Source: Nonomuraea wenchangensis (lineage in GTDB: Bacteria > Actinomycetota > Actinomycetes > Streptosporangiales > Streptosporangiaceae). Taken from it: 64,000 bases of DNA. Both the position numbers and the translations under genes were made by a program. The stretch lies in the NCBI RefSeq assembly GCF_900111685.1, contig NZ_FOHX01000024.1, positions 82,832-146,831 on the forward strand, given 5' to 3'. Below are positions 43,273 to 51,118 of the stretch, one piece after another. The notes under the pieces were generated by a model. The model was not told the DNA's origin and did not search any database. It saw nothing but the letters and a program-made list of their open reading frames with translations. Numbering within the stretch: the first letter of the stretch is position 1; the number at the start of each line of letters is the position of its first letter.

Positions 43273-43294
43273 GCCCCCGACTTTCGTCGGGGGC
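43273..43294. promoter_or_regulatory. Palindrome 1 upstream of the sensor kinase
   Basis: Perfect 9-bp arms GCCCCCGAC (43273-43281) and GTCGGGGGC (43286-43294) around a TTTC spacer. It shares the core GACTTTCGTC with palindrome 2, in the otherwise gene-free stretch 43099-43490 between the divergent dedA-type and kinase genes. The shared core argues for a protein-binding site. Confidence 0.5.
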
Positions 43295-43413
43295 GGTGCC
43301 GCCTGCCCCCGGCCGACACCTTCGATCCAACCCGTTCGCGCAGGCCGACGCAGGAGTGGAGGTAGGCGAATCGGAGGTGGGGCTAGCACTACCGGGACGG
43401 TGCCACGCGCCCT

Positions 43414-43433
43414 ACCCTGACTTTCGTCAGGGT
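43414..43433. promoter_or_regulatory. Palindrome 2 upstream of the sensor kinase, probable response-regulator site
   Basis: Perfect 8-bp arms ACCCTGAC (43414-43421) and GTCAGGGT (43426-43433) with the same TTTC spacer as palindrome 1. It is centred about 67 bp before the kinase GTG, a usual distance for a class I activator site upstream of the TAGGCT -10 box. A NarL/LuxR-type response regulator is the likely binder (inference). Confidence 0.5.
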
Positions 43434-43477
43434 CGCCTCCTGCCGGAGGACGAGGGCGGGCCTCCGCCCGGCCCCCA

Positions 43478-43483
43478 TAGGCT
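43478..43483 (+). promoter_or_regulatory. Probable -10 element for a leaderless sensor-kinase mRNA
   Basis: TAGGCT (TANNNT) ends seven bases before the GTG at 43491, with no ribosome-binding site between, the layout of actinomycete leaderless genes. Confidence 0.45.
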
Positions 43484-43490
43484 CGACGAC

Positions 43491-44624
43491 GTGAGACTTC
43501 CGCGGCCGATCCGCAGGAAGAGCCGCCGCGAGGTGGTCGTCGACCTGCTGCTCTGGATGTTGCTGTGCGCCTTCGTCGCCGCCATGGGGCCCGATCCCTT
43601 CCTGGACCCGGCCGCGTTCGGGACGGTGACCGGGCCGAGGCTCGTCCTGGCGTCGGCGGCCGTGCTGGTGGGCCGCCGGCAGCCGCTCGCCGCCCTGGCG
43701 CTGCTGCTGCCGCTCGGCCCGTGGCGCTTCAGCGAGGGGTTCGCCACCGTGGATCTGAGCTGGCTGCTGCCCAGGACCGGCGTCAAGATCCTCCCGCTGG
43801 TGCCGACGTCGCCGTTCATCATGGGGTACGCGTACATGACCGGTCGGCGGGAGGCCGGGCCGTGGCGGCCGGTCGCCGCGTTCGGCCTCATCACGGCGGT
43901 CGGCGTGGCGGTGGTGCTCGGGGCGGGCGGCGACCTCGCCCTGTGGGTGTCGATGGTGACCGGGCTGGCGGGCACCTATCTGGTGCCGTACCTGCTGGGG
44001 CTGGTGCGGCGGCTGGTGATCCGGCAGCGGGGGCAGGCCAGGCTCTCGGCCGAGGCGCAGGCCCGGCTGCGCGAGCGGGCCAGGATCGCGCGGGACATGC
44101 ACGACTCGCTCGGCCACGACCTGGCCCTGATCGCGGTCCGGGCCGCCGGGCTGGAGCTGGCCCCCGGCCTGGACCCGGCGCAGGCGCGGGCGGCGGGGGA
44201 GCTGCGGGAGGCGGCCGGTGACGCCACCGAGCGGCTGCGGCAGATCATCGGGCTGCTGCGAGAGGACGCCGACGCCGCGCCGCTGGCGCCCGTGAACGAG
44301 GACGTCACCGAGCTGGTCCGCCGGGCCAGGGACTCCGGCATGGCCATCGACCTCGACGTGGCCGAACCGGCGCCCGCGCTGGCCGGGGCCGTCGTCCAGG
44401 AAGGGCTCACCAACGCGGCCAAGCACGCGCCGGGGGCCGCCGTGCGGGTCTCGGTCGGGCCCGGCCGGGTGAGCGTGCGCAACGGCCCGGCGCGCGGCCG
44501 GCCGGTCGCCAGGCCGGGCGGCATGGGGCTGGCGGGACTCGCCGAACGCGCCCGCCTGGCCGGCGGCACGCTCACTGCCGGAGCGGTGGACGGCGGCTAC
44601 GAGCTCGTCGTGGAGCTCCCCTGA
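43491..44624 (+). CDS. DesK/NarX-type sensor histidine kinase
   Basis: A 377-residue membrane kinase. Four or five helices fill residues 15-165 with almost no extracytoplasmic domain. The HisKA_3 dimerisation motif RIARDMHDSLGHDLALI carries the phosphorylated histidine (about residue 203), and the HATPase_c domain has QEGLTNAAKHAPGA (N box) and GGMGLAGLAERARLAGG (G box). Kinases of this group normally sit beside a LuxR-type response regulator gene; here the next gene is an unrelated membrane protein on the other strand. The GTG start fits a leaderless promoter; upstream in-frame codons would run through the palindromes and are rejected. Confidence 0.92.
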   Translation: MRLPRPIRRKSRREVVVDLLLWMLLCAFVAAMGPDPFLDPAAFGTVTGPRLVLASAAVLVGRRQPLAALALLLPLGPWRFSEGFATVDLSWLLPRTGVKILPLVPTSPFIMGYAYMTGRREAGPWRPVAAFGLITAVGVAVVLGAGGDLALWVSMVTGLAGTYLVPYLLGLVRRLVIRQRGQARLSAEAQARLRERARIARDMHDSLGHDLALIAVRAAGLELAPGLDPAQARAAGELREAAGDATERLRQIIGLLREDADAAPLAPVNEDVTELVRRARDSGMAIDLDVAEPAPALAGAVVQEGLTNAAKHAPGAAVRVSVGPGRVSVRNGPARGRPVARPGGMGLAGLAERARLAGGTLTAGAVDGGYELVVELP

Positions 44625-44636
44625 ACGGCGGCGCGC

Positions 44637-45278
44637 TCAGGCGTGCGCGACGTGCAGCCGGCGCAGCACCCGCTTGAACGCCCAGATCGAGAACGCGATC
44701 GCCAGCCCGCTGATCACGGCCACCGCCGAGGTGCGCAGGATCATGAACGCGCCGAGCGAGCCGCCCAGGCTTTCGTAGACGGCCAGCGCGATGCTGAGCG
44801 TGGAGTTCATCAGCAGCACGAACGCCCACAGCAGGGTGATCCTGGCGAAGAAGCGGCGGATGCGCTCGTGTTTCAGCACCGCCGACGGCAGGTGGATGTA
44901 GTCGAGCGTGAGCTTCTGCACGAGCGGCCGGTTGAGCCGTACGGAGGCGAGGAACGCCATGCTGATGCAGATCGTGCCCAGCTCCGGCTGGATGAAGAAC
45001 CACATCCAGCTGCCGGTCCAGAACGACACCAGGGCGCGCACGGTGATGGCGAACGCCGCGAGGAACATGGTGGCGGGCACCTTCACCCGCCGGACGAGCC
45101 GCCAGGCCACACCGAGGTAGACCCAGGCGACGGTGGCGATCAGCGCCCACTTGAACCCGAGGACCACCATGGCGAGGTAGAAGACCGCCAGCGGGGCGAC
45201 CACGGCTTCGAGCAGCTTGGGCGCCGCCTCGCGGGCGAGGGCGCCGAGGCGGGGGAGGGTCACGGGCGGATGGTTCAA
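44637..45278 (-). CDS. VC0807-like membrane protein
   Basis: A 213-residue integral membrane protein with about five helices, resembling VC0807-type proteins (PLAVFYLAMVVLGFKWALI, then VRALVSFWTGSWMWFFIQPELG, NRPLVQKLTLDYIHLP). The family has no established function. The TTG start at 45278 has GGAG five bases upstream. It converges on the sensor-kinase gene with a 12-bp gap. The following stretch 45279-45496 holds no gene that I can support. Confidence 0.68.
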   Translation of the reverse strand: MNHPPVTLPRLGALAREAAPKLLEAVVAPLAVFYLAMVVLGFKWALIATVAWVYLGVAWRLVRRVKVPATMFLAAFAITVRALVSFWTGSWMWFFIQPELGTICISMAFLASVRLNRPLVQKLTLDYIHLPSAVLKHERIRRFFARITLLWAFVLLMNSTLSIALAVYESLGGSLGAFMILRTSAVAVISGLAIAFSIWAFKRVLRRLHVAHA

Positions 45279-45496
45279 GACTGCTCCGCAGATAGGCCGA
45301 CGATCAGCGACTACCCGGGCTTCGAGGGCCCAGGGCTACCGTGATGGACCGCTCGCACTTACCGAGGCGGGCACCGCACCGGCGTCCCGGGAAGCACGCC
45401 GGTGGCCCACCGTACCCGAGGCCCGGCGGTGCGACCGCCTCTTTCGCCACGCTCCATCTGTGACCTACCGAACCAGCATGTCCTTGAACCGGGCTT

Positions 45497-46171
45497 TCAG
45501 CTCAATGACGCGGTGGCCAGTTTCGCACCGAAGCCCAGGAAGACGGCGCCGACGCACGAGGTCATCCCCGCGCTGACCCGCTTGTGGCGGCGGAACTGGG
45601 CGGCGAGGAACGTGCCACCGAAGATCAGCGACGTCAGGTAGAGGAAGCTGAAGACCTGGATCACCGCGCCGAGGATCAGGAACGACAGCGCGGGCACCGG
45701 ATAGGCGGGATCCACGAACGCCACGAAGAACGAGACGAAGAACAGGATCGCCTTCGGGTTGAGCAAGCTGATCGTCAGAGCCTTGCGGAACGGGTGCGGC
45801 CGGCTCTCCACGGCCTTCTCCACGGCCTCCTCCGCCGCCTGCGCCGGGACGGCCCCGGTGTCCTTCGCCCGCCAGGAACGCCAGGCGTCCCTGATCATCT
45901 GGAAGCCGATCCAGGCGAGGTAGCCGGCGCCGGCGTACTTGACGACCGTGAACAGGACGACGTTGGAGCGCAGCAGGGAGGCCGCGCCGGCGGCGGCCAG
46001 GAACATCAGCACGGTGTCGCCGACGAAGACGCCGGCGGCGGCTCGGTAGCCTTGCCGCACGCCGTGCTGGGCGGCGAAGCTGAGAACGTAGATCGAGTTG
46101 GGGCCGGGGAGCAGGATGATCAGGAAGGCGCCGATCACGTAGGCCCAGAAATCGGTGATGCCGAAGAACAC
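45497..46171 (-). CDS. LysE/RhtB-family amino acid exporter (LeuE-like)
   Basis: A 224-residue exporter of the LysE superfamily: FGITDFWAYVIGAFLIILLPGPNSIYVL is the N-terminal signature (spread over about 28 residues), followed by GYRAAAGVFVGD, YLAWIGFQMIRDAW, and LLNPKAILFFVSFF. LeuE-type members export leucine and other neutral amino acids. The GTG at 46171 gives the family start; a GTG at 46180 is possible. The reading frame stays open far upstream, but that overlaps the divergent AfsR-type gene and lacks similarity. It is divergent from that regulator, 64 bp apart. Confidence 0.88.
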   Translation of the reverse strand: MFFGITDFWAYVIGAFLIILLPGPNSIYVLSFAAQHGVRQGYRAAAGVFVGDTVLMFLAAAGAASLLRSNVVLFTVVKYAGAGYLAWIGFQMIRDAWRSWRAKDTGAVPAQAAEEAVEKAVESRPHPFRKALTISLLNPKAILFFVSFFVAFVDPAYPVPALSFLILGAVIQVFSFLYLTSLIFGGTFLAAQFRRHKRVSAGMTSCVGAVFLGFGAKLATASLS

Positions 46172-46235
46172 GCCTCTCACGGTACCGCCGACCGGCCTCT
46201 CCGTCCGCCCGACTTTTTGCAGCAGGATGGGACAG

Positions 46236-49200
46236 GTGCGGATATCCATCCTGGGGCCGATGGAGGTCGAGGGCGAGGCGGGGCCGGTCCCCGTCGGCGG
46301 GTTGCGGCTGCGGGCGTTGCTGGCCGTGCTGGCGCTGGAGGCGGGCCGGATGGTCACCGCCGAGCGGCTGATCGACGTGCTGTGGCCCGACGACCCGCCC
46401 ACGAACGCGGCCAACGCGCTGCAGACGCTGGTCAGGCGGTTACGCGTGGCGCTCAGGCCGGAGGAGGTGCTGCGCAGCCGGCCCGGGGGATACCTGCTGG
46501 CGGTCTCCGAGGACGACGTGGACGCGCTGCGTTTCCGGCGGCTGGCGGGGCGCCGCCAGGGGAGCGAGGAGGCGCTGCGGCTCTGGCGGGGAGAGGCGCT
46601 GGCGGGGCTCACCGGGGTGCCCTACCTGCGGGACGTGGCGGAGGGGCTGGAGCAGGAGCGGCTAGGGGCGGTGGAGGCGCGCGCCGAGACGCTGCTGGCG
46701 GCCGGCGACGCCGACGGGCTCGCCGGGGAGCTGCGCGCGGAGCTGACCGCCCATCCGCTGCGGGAACGGCTCGGGGCGCTGGCCGTACGGGCGCTCGCCG
46801 CGACGGGACGGCAGGCCGAGGCGCTAGAGCTGTACGAGCGCGTCCGGCGGCGGCTCGCGGACGAGCTCGGCGTGGACCCGGGAGCCGAGCTGCGCGACGC
46901 CCATCTGGCGGCGCTGACCGGCGGCCCCTCGCCCGCGCCTTCCCGGTTGCGGACCGGGAACGTGCGGCCGGCGCGCACCGGGCTCATCGGCCGGGAGGCG
47001 GAGCTGGAACGGCTGGCCGCGCTGCTGGAGCGGGCGAGGATCGTCACCGTCGTCGGGCCGGGCGGGGTGGGAAAGACCAGGCTGGCCCTGGAGACGGCGT
47101 TGCTGGCGGGCGCGGGCGCGAACGGGGCCACGGGTGCGGGCGGCTCCTGGATGGTGGAGCTGGCCTCCGTGAGCGATCCCGCCGAGGTGCCCGGCGTCGT
47201 CTGCGACGCCCTCGACCTGCGGGACGACCGGCCCGTGCCGTACATGACCGCTCCGGCCGCCCCCGCCGACGCCCTGGCGAGGGTGGCGGAGGCGATCGGC
47301 GGGCGGCGGGCGCTGCTGGTGCTGGACAACTGCGAGCACCTGCTGGACGCCGCCGCCTCCCTGGTCGAACGCCTGCTCGCCGCCTGCCCTCAGCTGCGCG
47401 TCCTCGCCACCAGCAGGGAGCCGCTGAGCGTGCCGGGCGAGCATCTGGCCCCCGTACCGCCGCTGGAGCTCCCGCCCGAGGGGGTCACGCCGGAGCGGGC
47501 CGCGGCGTACCCGGCGGTCCGGCTGCTGGTGGAGCGGGCGGTGGCGGCGCGGCCGGCGTTCGCGCTGGACGACGGCAACGTGGCCGCCGTGACCCAGCTG
47601 TGCCGCAGGCTGGACGGCCTGCCTCTGGCCATCGAGCTGGCCGCCGCGCGGTTGCGCTCCATGACGGCCGCCCAGCTCGCCGAACGCCTCGACGACCGGT
47701 TCCGGTTGCTCACCGGCGGCAGCAGGACGGCGTTGCCGCGTCAGCAGACGCTCCGGGCCGTCGTCGGCTGGAGCTGGGACCTGCTGGAGGCCGAGGAGCG
47801 GGTGCTGGCCGCGCGGCTCGGGGTGTTCGCGGGCGGGGCCACGCTGGAGTCCGTCGAGGCGGTCTGCGGGCGCGAGGCCGGCGCGGTGCTCGGCGCGCTG
47901 GTGGACAAGTCGCTGGTGGAGCGGGTCGGCGGGCGCTACCGGATGCTGGAGACCATCCGCGCTTACGCGCTCGAACGGCTGGCCGAGGCCGGCGAGACCG
48001 AGGAGTTCCGGAGCCGGCACGCCGCCTGCCTCCTCGACCTGGCCGAGCGCGCGGTGCCGGAGCTGCGCACGGCCGCGCAGATCCACTGGATCGAGCGGCT
48101 GGCGGCCGAGCGCGACGACTTCGCCGCCGCCCTGCGCTGGGCCGTGGACGCGGGCGAGACCGGGACGGCGCTCCGGCTCTGCGCCGCGCTCACCTGGTAC
48201 TGGTGGATGTGCGGCTACCGCCAGGAGAGCGTGGCCTGGGCCACGCAGGTGACCGCGCTGGCCGGCGACACGCCGCCGCGCGGCCTGACCGCCGCCTACC
48301 TGTGCTGCCTGTTCGCCGCCGGCGTCGGCAGGTTCGCCGAGGTGGCCGACGACCCGGAGCGGATGCGGGAGCTGTCGGACCGGTTCGACGAGCTGGTGGA
48401 GCAGGCGGAGCGGGAGGGCCCGGTGCACCCGATGATCCGGATCAGCAGGGCCATCGCGGCCGCCGCCGCGGGGCGGGACGGCCACGCGGCGGAGCTGACG
48501 CGGACATACGTGGCGAGCGAGGACCGCTGGCTGGCCAGCTCCGCGCTCATGGTGCACGGCATGGAGCGCGACGAGGAGGCGCTGGAGCGGGCGGTGGCCG
48601 GGTTCCGCGAGGTCGGCGACCGGTGGGGACTCACCGAGGCGCTGCTCGCCCTGGCCTCCCTGCGGGCCGCGCGGGGCGTGCCCACCGACGACCTGATCGC
48701 CGAGACCCGGTCGCTGACCAGCCGGTGGGTGGTCGCCGAGGAGGCGGTCTCCACGCTCGTCCGGCTGGCCGAGCTGCGGGCGCGGAACGGCGACCTGGAC
48801 GGCGCGCGCGAGGATCTGGCCCGCGCGGGGGCCGCCGTGGACGGGGACGTCTCCCCGCTGACCCGGCTGCGGCTCGGGATGGCCGAGGCCGCCGACGCGG
48901 AGCGCCGCGGCGACCTCGACGCGGCCCTGGCCCGCTACCAGGACCTGTACGGAGTGCTCGCCGAGAGCCCGCCGATCGGCCGGTTCGCCGTCTCGCTCCT
49001 CACCGCCCACGGCCGGGCGCTGACCCGGGCCGGCGCCCTCGGCCAGGCGCTCGACCGGCACCGGCGGGCCCTGGAGAGGCTGGGCACGGCCGGGCAGGAC
49101 CGGCCGCTGCTGGCGGAGGTGCTGTCGGGGTTCGCGCTGGCCGCCCTCGCGGCGGGCGACGCCGAGCAGGCGGCGGTGCTGTTCGGGGCGTCGTCGGCGG

Positions 49201-49361
49201 CCCACCCCCACCTCGGCGCCGGCCTCCAGCTCGACCCGGCCGAGGCCGCCGAGGGTCTGGCACGGGCGCGGCAGGCGCTCGGCGAGGAGCGCTTCCGGCA
49301 CCACTTCACCACGGGAGCGGGCCTGTCCCGCGAGGAGATCAGCGCCCTGGCCGGCGCGTAG
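46236..49361 (+). CDS. AfsR/SARP-type regulator with NB-ARC and TPR-like domains
   Basis: A 1041-residue regulator starting VRISILGPMEVEGEAGPVPV (winged-helix DNA-binding domain), then BTAD (about 90-235), NB-ARC with Walker A VVGPGGVGKTRLALE and RALLVLDNCEHLLDA, and a long helical repeat C-terminus ending HHFTTGAGLSREEISALAGA. The GTG at 46236 follows CAGGAT by seven bases, consistent with a leaderless message; an ATG nine bases earlier is possible. Divergent from the LysE exporter, which may be a target. Confidence 0.9.
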   Translation: MRISILGPMEVEGEAGPVPVGGLRLRALLAVLALEAGRMVTAERLIDVLWPDDPPTNAANALQTLVRRLRVALRPEEVLRSRPGGYLLAVSEDDVDALRFRRLAGRRQGSEEALRLWRGEALAGLTGVPYLRDVAEGLEQERLGAVEARAETLLAAGDADGLAGELRAELTAHPLRERLGALAVRALAATGRQAEALELYERVRRRLADELGVDPGAELRDAHLAALTGGPSPAPSRLRTGNVRPARTGLIGREAELERLAALLERARIVTVVGPGGVGKTRLALETALLAGAGANGATGAGGSWMVELASVSDPAEVPGVVCDALDLRDDRPVPYMTAPAAPADALARVAEAIGGRRALLVLDNCEHLLDAAASLVERLLAACPQLRVLATSREPLSVPGEHLAPVPPLELPPEGVTPERAAAYPAVRLLVERAVAARPAFALDDGNVAAVTQLCRRLDGLPLAIELAAARLRSMTAAQLAERLDDRFRLLTGGSRTALPRQQTLRAVVGWSWDLLEAEERVLAARLGVFAGGATLESVEAVCGREAGAVLGALVDKSLVERVGGRYRMLETIRAYALERLAEAGETEEFRSRHAACLLDLAERAVPELRTAAQIHWIERLAAERDDFAAALRWAVDAGETGTALRLCAALTWYWWMCGYRQESVAWATQVTALAGDTPPRGLTAAYLCCLFAAGVGRFAEVADDPERMRELSDRFDELVEQAEREGPVHPMIRISRAIAAAAAGRDGHAAELTRTYVASEDRWLASSALMVHGMERDEEALERAVAGFREVGDRWGLTEALLALASLRAARGVPTDDLIAETRSLTSRWVVAEEAVSTLVRLAELRARNGDLDGAREDLARAGAAVDGDVSPLTRLRLGMAEAADAERRGDLDAALARYQDLYGVLAESPPIGRFAVSLLTAHGRALTRAGALGQALDRHRRALERLGTAGQDRPLLAEVLSGFALAALAAGDAEQAAVLFGASSAAHPHLGAGLQLDPAEAAEGLARARQALGEERFRHHFTTGAGLSREEISALAGA

Positions 49362-49364
49362 GGG

Positions 49365-50939
49365 CTACGGGACGACCGGCAGCACCGCGTAGGACGGGGC
49401 GTGCAGCGTCGTGGTGCCCTTGTCCGGGTTGCGGGCGAACCGGGGGAAGTTGGAGCCGGCCACGTCGATCCTGATCCGGTGCCCGGGCAGGAAGGCGTTG
49501 GAGATCGCGCCGAGCGGCACCCTGACCTCGCGCACCTCGCCCGGCGTGAGGCCGGTCACCCGGACGACGCCGTCGGTCAGCAGCTCGGCCCGCCCGGACG
49601 GGTGCACGTCGATGAGTTTGGCGGTGACGTCGGCGCTGGGAGCGGTCGAGGAGATCCGCGCGACCAGCTCGACGGGCCCGCTGATCTCGACCCGCTCGGT
49701 CAGGGGCTCGCTCCGGTGGCGCAGCACGTCGTCCCTGCCGTCCAGCGGACGCTGGTCGAGCGGCCCGTAGGCGTCGTACACCATGACGGCCCCGCCCACC
49801 GTCGGCACCGGGTCGCCGGGGTCGGCGACGAACTCGCCGAGCCGCCCGGCCCCCGGCGGTGAGCCGAGCGTGCCGTCCGCGCCCAGGTGCCAGGTCGTCC
49901 GCCCGGCCCGGCGCGGCGGCCAGTCCGCCTCCTCCCGCCAGGCGTCGTCGCCCATCACGAAGATCTTCACCCGGGCCCGGTCGCGCATCGGCCGCCCGCG
50001 CAGCCAGTGGCCGAACCAGTCGAGGTGCACCCCGGTCCAGTCCACCGCGTCATGGCCGGCCTGGTCGCCGTAGTCGCGCCCGCAGATGGCGCGGTCGTGG
50101 CTGAAGTGCGACCACGGGCCGACGATCAGCCGCGACTCGCCGCCCAGCCGCTCGAAGTGCTCGATCGAGGCGTCACGGAAGTAGTCGTACCAGCCGGTGC
50201 TCACCAGCGCGGGCACCTCGATCGCGGCGTGCCGGACGTCCCCGCCGCGCCACAGCGGGTCGGCCGGGTCGGGGGCCGCCATCCAGGCGGCGTAGAACGG
50301 CACGAGGTCGGCGAGCAGCGGCTGGTCCGTCAGCGGCAGGCGCTCCATCAACGCGTCGAGCGCGCCGGGCCGCAGGACCGCCGCCAGGTACGCCTCCTTT
50401 TCCGCCGGGCTCGCCGCGCCGCGCGCGATCCGCCGGTCCAGCTCACCGACGGCCAGGACCGTCGCGCTGACGGTGAGGATGACGTTGAGATTGGGGACGC
50501 CGCCCGGCTGGTAGGCGACCTCGTACAGCCCGAGCGGCGCGACGTGCGGCGCGATGGCCCGCAGCCCCTCCGGGCGCTCCTGGGCGGCGAGGAGCTGGGT
50601 GATCGCGAGGTACGAGTCCCCGTACATGCCGACGTTCCCGTCCGACCAGGGCCGGGTTGCCGCCCAGCGGACGGCGTCGTACCCGTCGGCCGCCTCGCCC
50701 GCGATGAAGCGCAGCTCGCCGCCCGAGTCGCCGGTGCCGCGCACGTCCTGGCAGACGACGGCGTACCCGGCGGCGACCAGGCGCGGCACGTCCAGGTGGT
50801 AGCCGGGGCCGTCGGCGGCCCGGCCGTACGGCGTGCGCGACAGCAGGACGGGAAAGCGCCCGTCCGGGGCGGGGCGCCACGCGGTGGCGACGAGCTCGGT
50901 TCCGTCGCGCGTGGTCATGATCTCGGTAGTCTCGATCAT
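49365..50939 (-). CDS. CocE/NonD-family alpha/beta hydrolase (X-Pro dipeptidyl-peptidase-like)
   Basis: A 524-residue serine hydrolase of the S15/CocE group. The N-terminal VLLSRTPYGRAADG and VVCQDVRGTGDSGGE are family blocks; the nucleophile is in GMYGDSYLAI (family GxSYxG, here GDSYLA, serine retained), the acid probably in STGWYDYFRDAS, and the base in VGPWSHFSHD. A C-terminal jelly-roll (residues about 370-524) completes it. No signal peptide. Substrates range from cocaine-type esters to acyl-peptides. It converges on the AfsR-type gene with a 3-bp gap. Confidence 0.88.
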   Translation of the reverse strand: MIETTEIMTTRDGTELVATAWRPAPDGRFPVLLSRTPYGRAADGPGYHLDVPRLVAAGYAVVCQDVRGTGDSGGELRFIAGEAADGYDAVRWAATRPWSDGNVGMYGDSYLAITQLLAAQERPEGLRAIAPHVAPLGLYEVAYQPGGVPNLNVILTVSATVLAVGELDRRIARGAASPAEKEAYLAAVLRPGALDALMERLPLTDQPLLADLVPFYAAWMAAPDPADPLWRGGDVRHAAIEVPALVSTGWYDYFRDASIEHFERLGGESRLIVGPWSHFSHDRAICGRDYGDQAGHDAVDWTGVHLDWFGHWLRGRPMRDRARVKIFVMGDDAWREEADWPPRRAGRTTWHLGADGTLGSPPGAGRLGEFVADPGDPVPTVGGAVMVYDAYGPLDQRPLDGRDDVLRHRSEPLTERVEISGPVELVARISSTAPSADVTAKLIDVHPSGRAELLTDGVVRVTGLTPGEVREVRVPLGAISNAFLPGHRIRIDVAGSNFPRFARNPDKGTTTLHAPSYAVLPVVP

Positions 50940-51118
50940 CGAGGATCCTTCCGGTCGTGATGCCGGCCACGCTTCCGGACGTCACTGGCACCGTCCTGAC
51001 AGCCGCCTGTCAGGGATCCGGATGTCCGCAACTTTGGGCCTTTCCGGACGATCGGTAGATCCTCACTCTCGGTTCAGGCGCCGGCACCATCCCATCCCGA
51101 GCGCCCTAGGAGGACCAG

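Larger units (their letters stand above)
43099..43490. other. Non-coding divergent promoter region (392 bp)
   Basis: Between the divergent dedA-type gene and the sensor kinase gene. Apart from the two GACTTTCGTC-core palindromes and the TAGGCT box listed separately, I see no start codon with ribosome-binding site, RNA gene or riboswitch. The frame of the kinase stays open back to 43221 but is not coding-like. Confidence 0.6.

Noticed and set aside
43221..43490. N-terminal extension of the sensor kinase
   Set aside because: It would translate through two regulatory palindromes and a -10 box, and the extra sequence is proline/arginine-rich without similarity to kinases.
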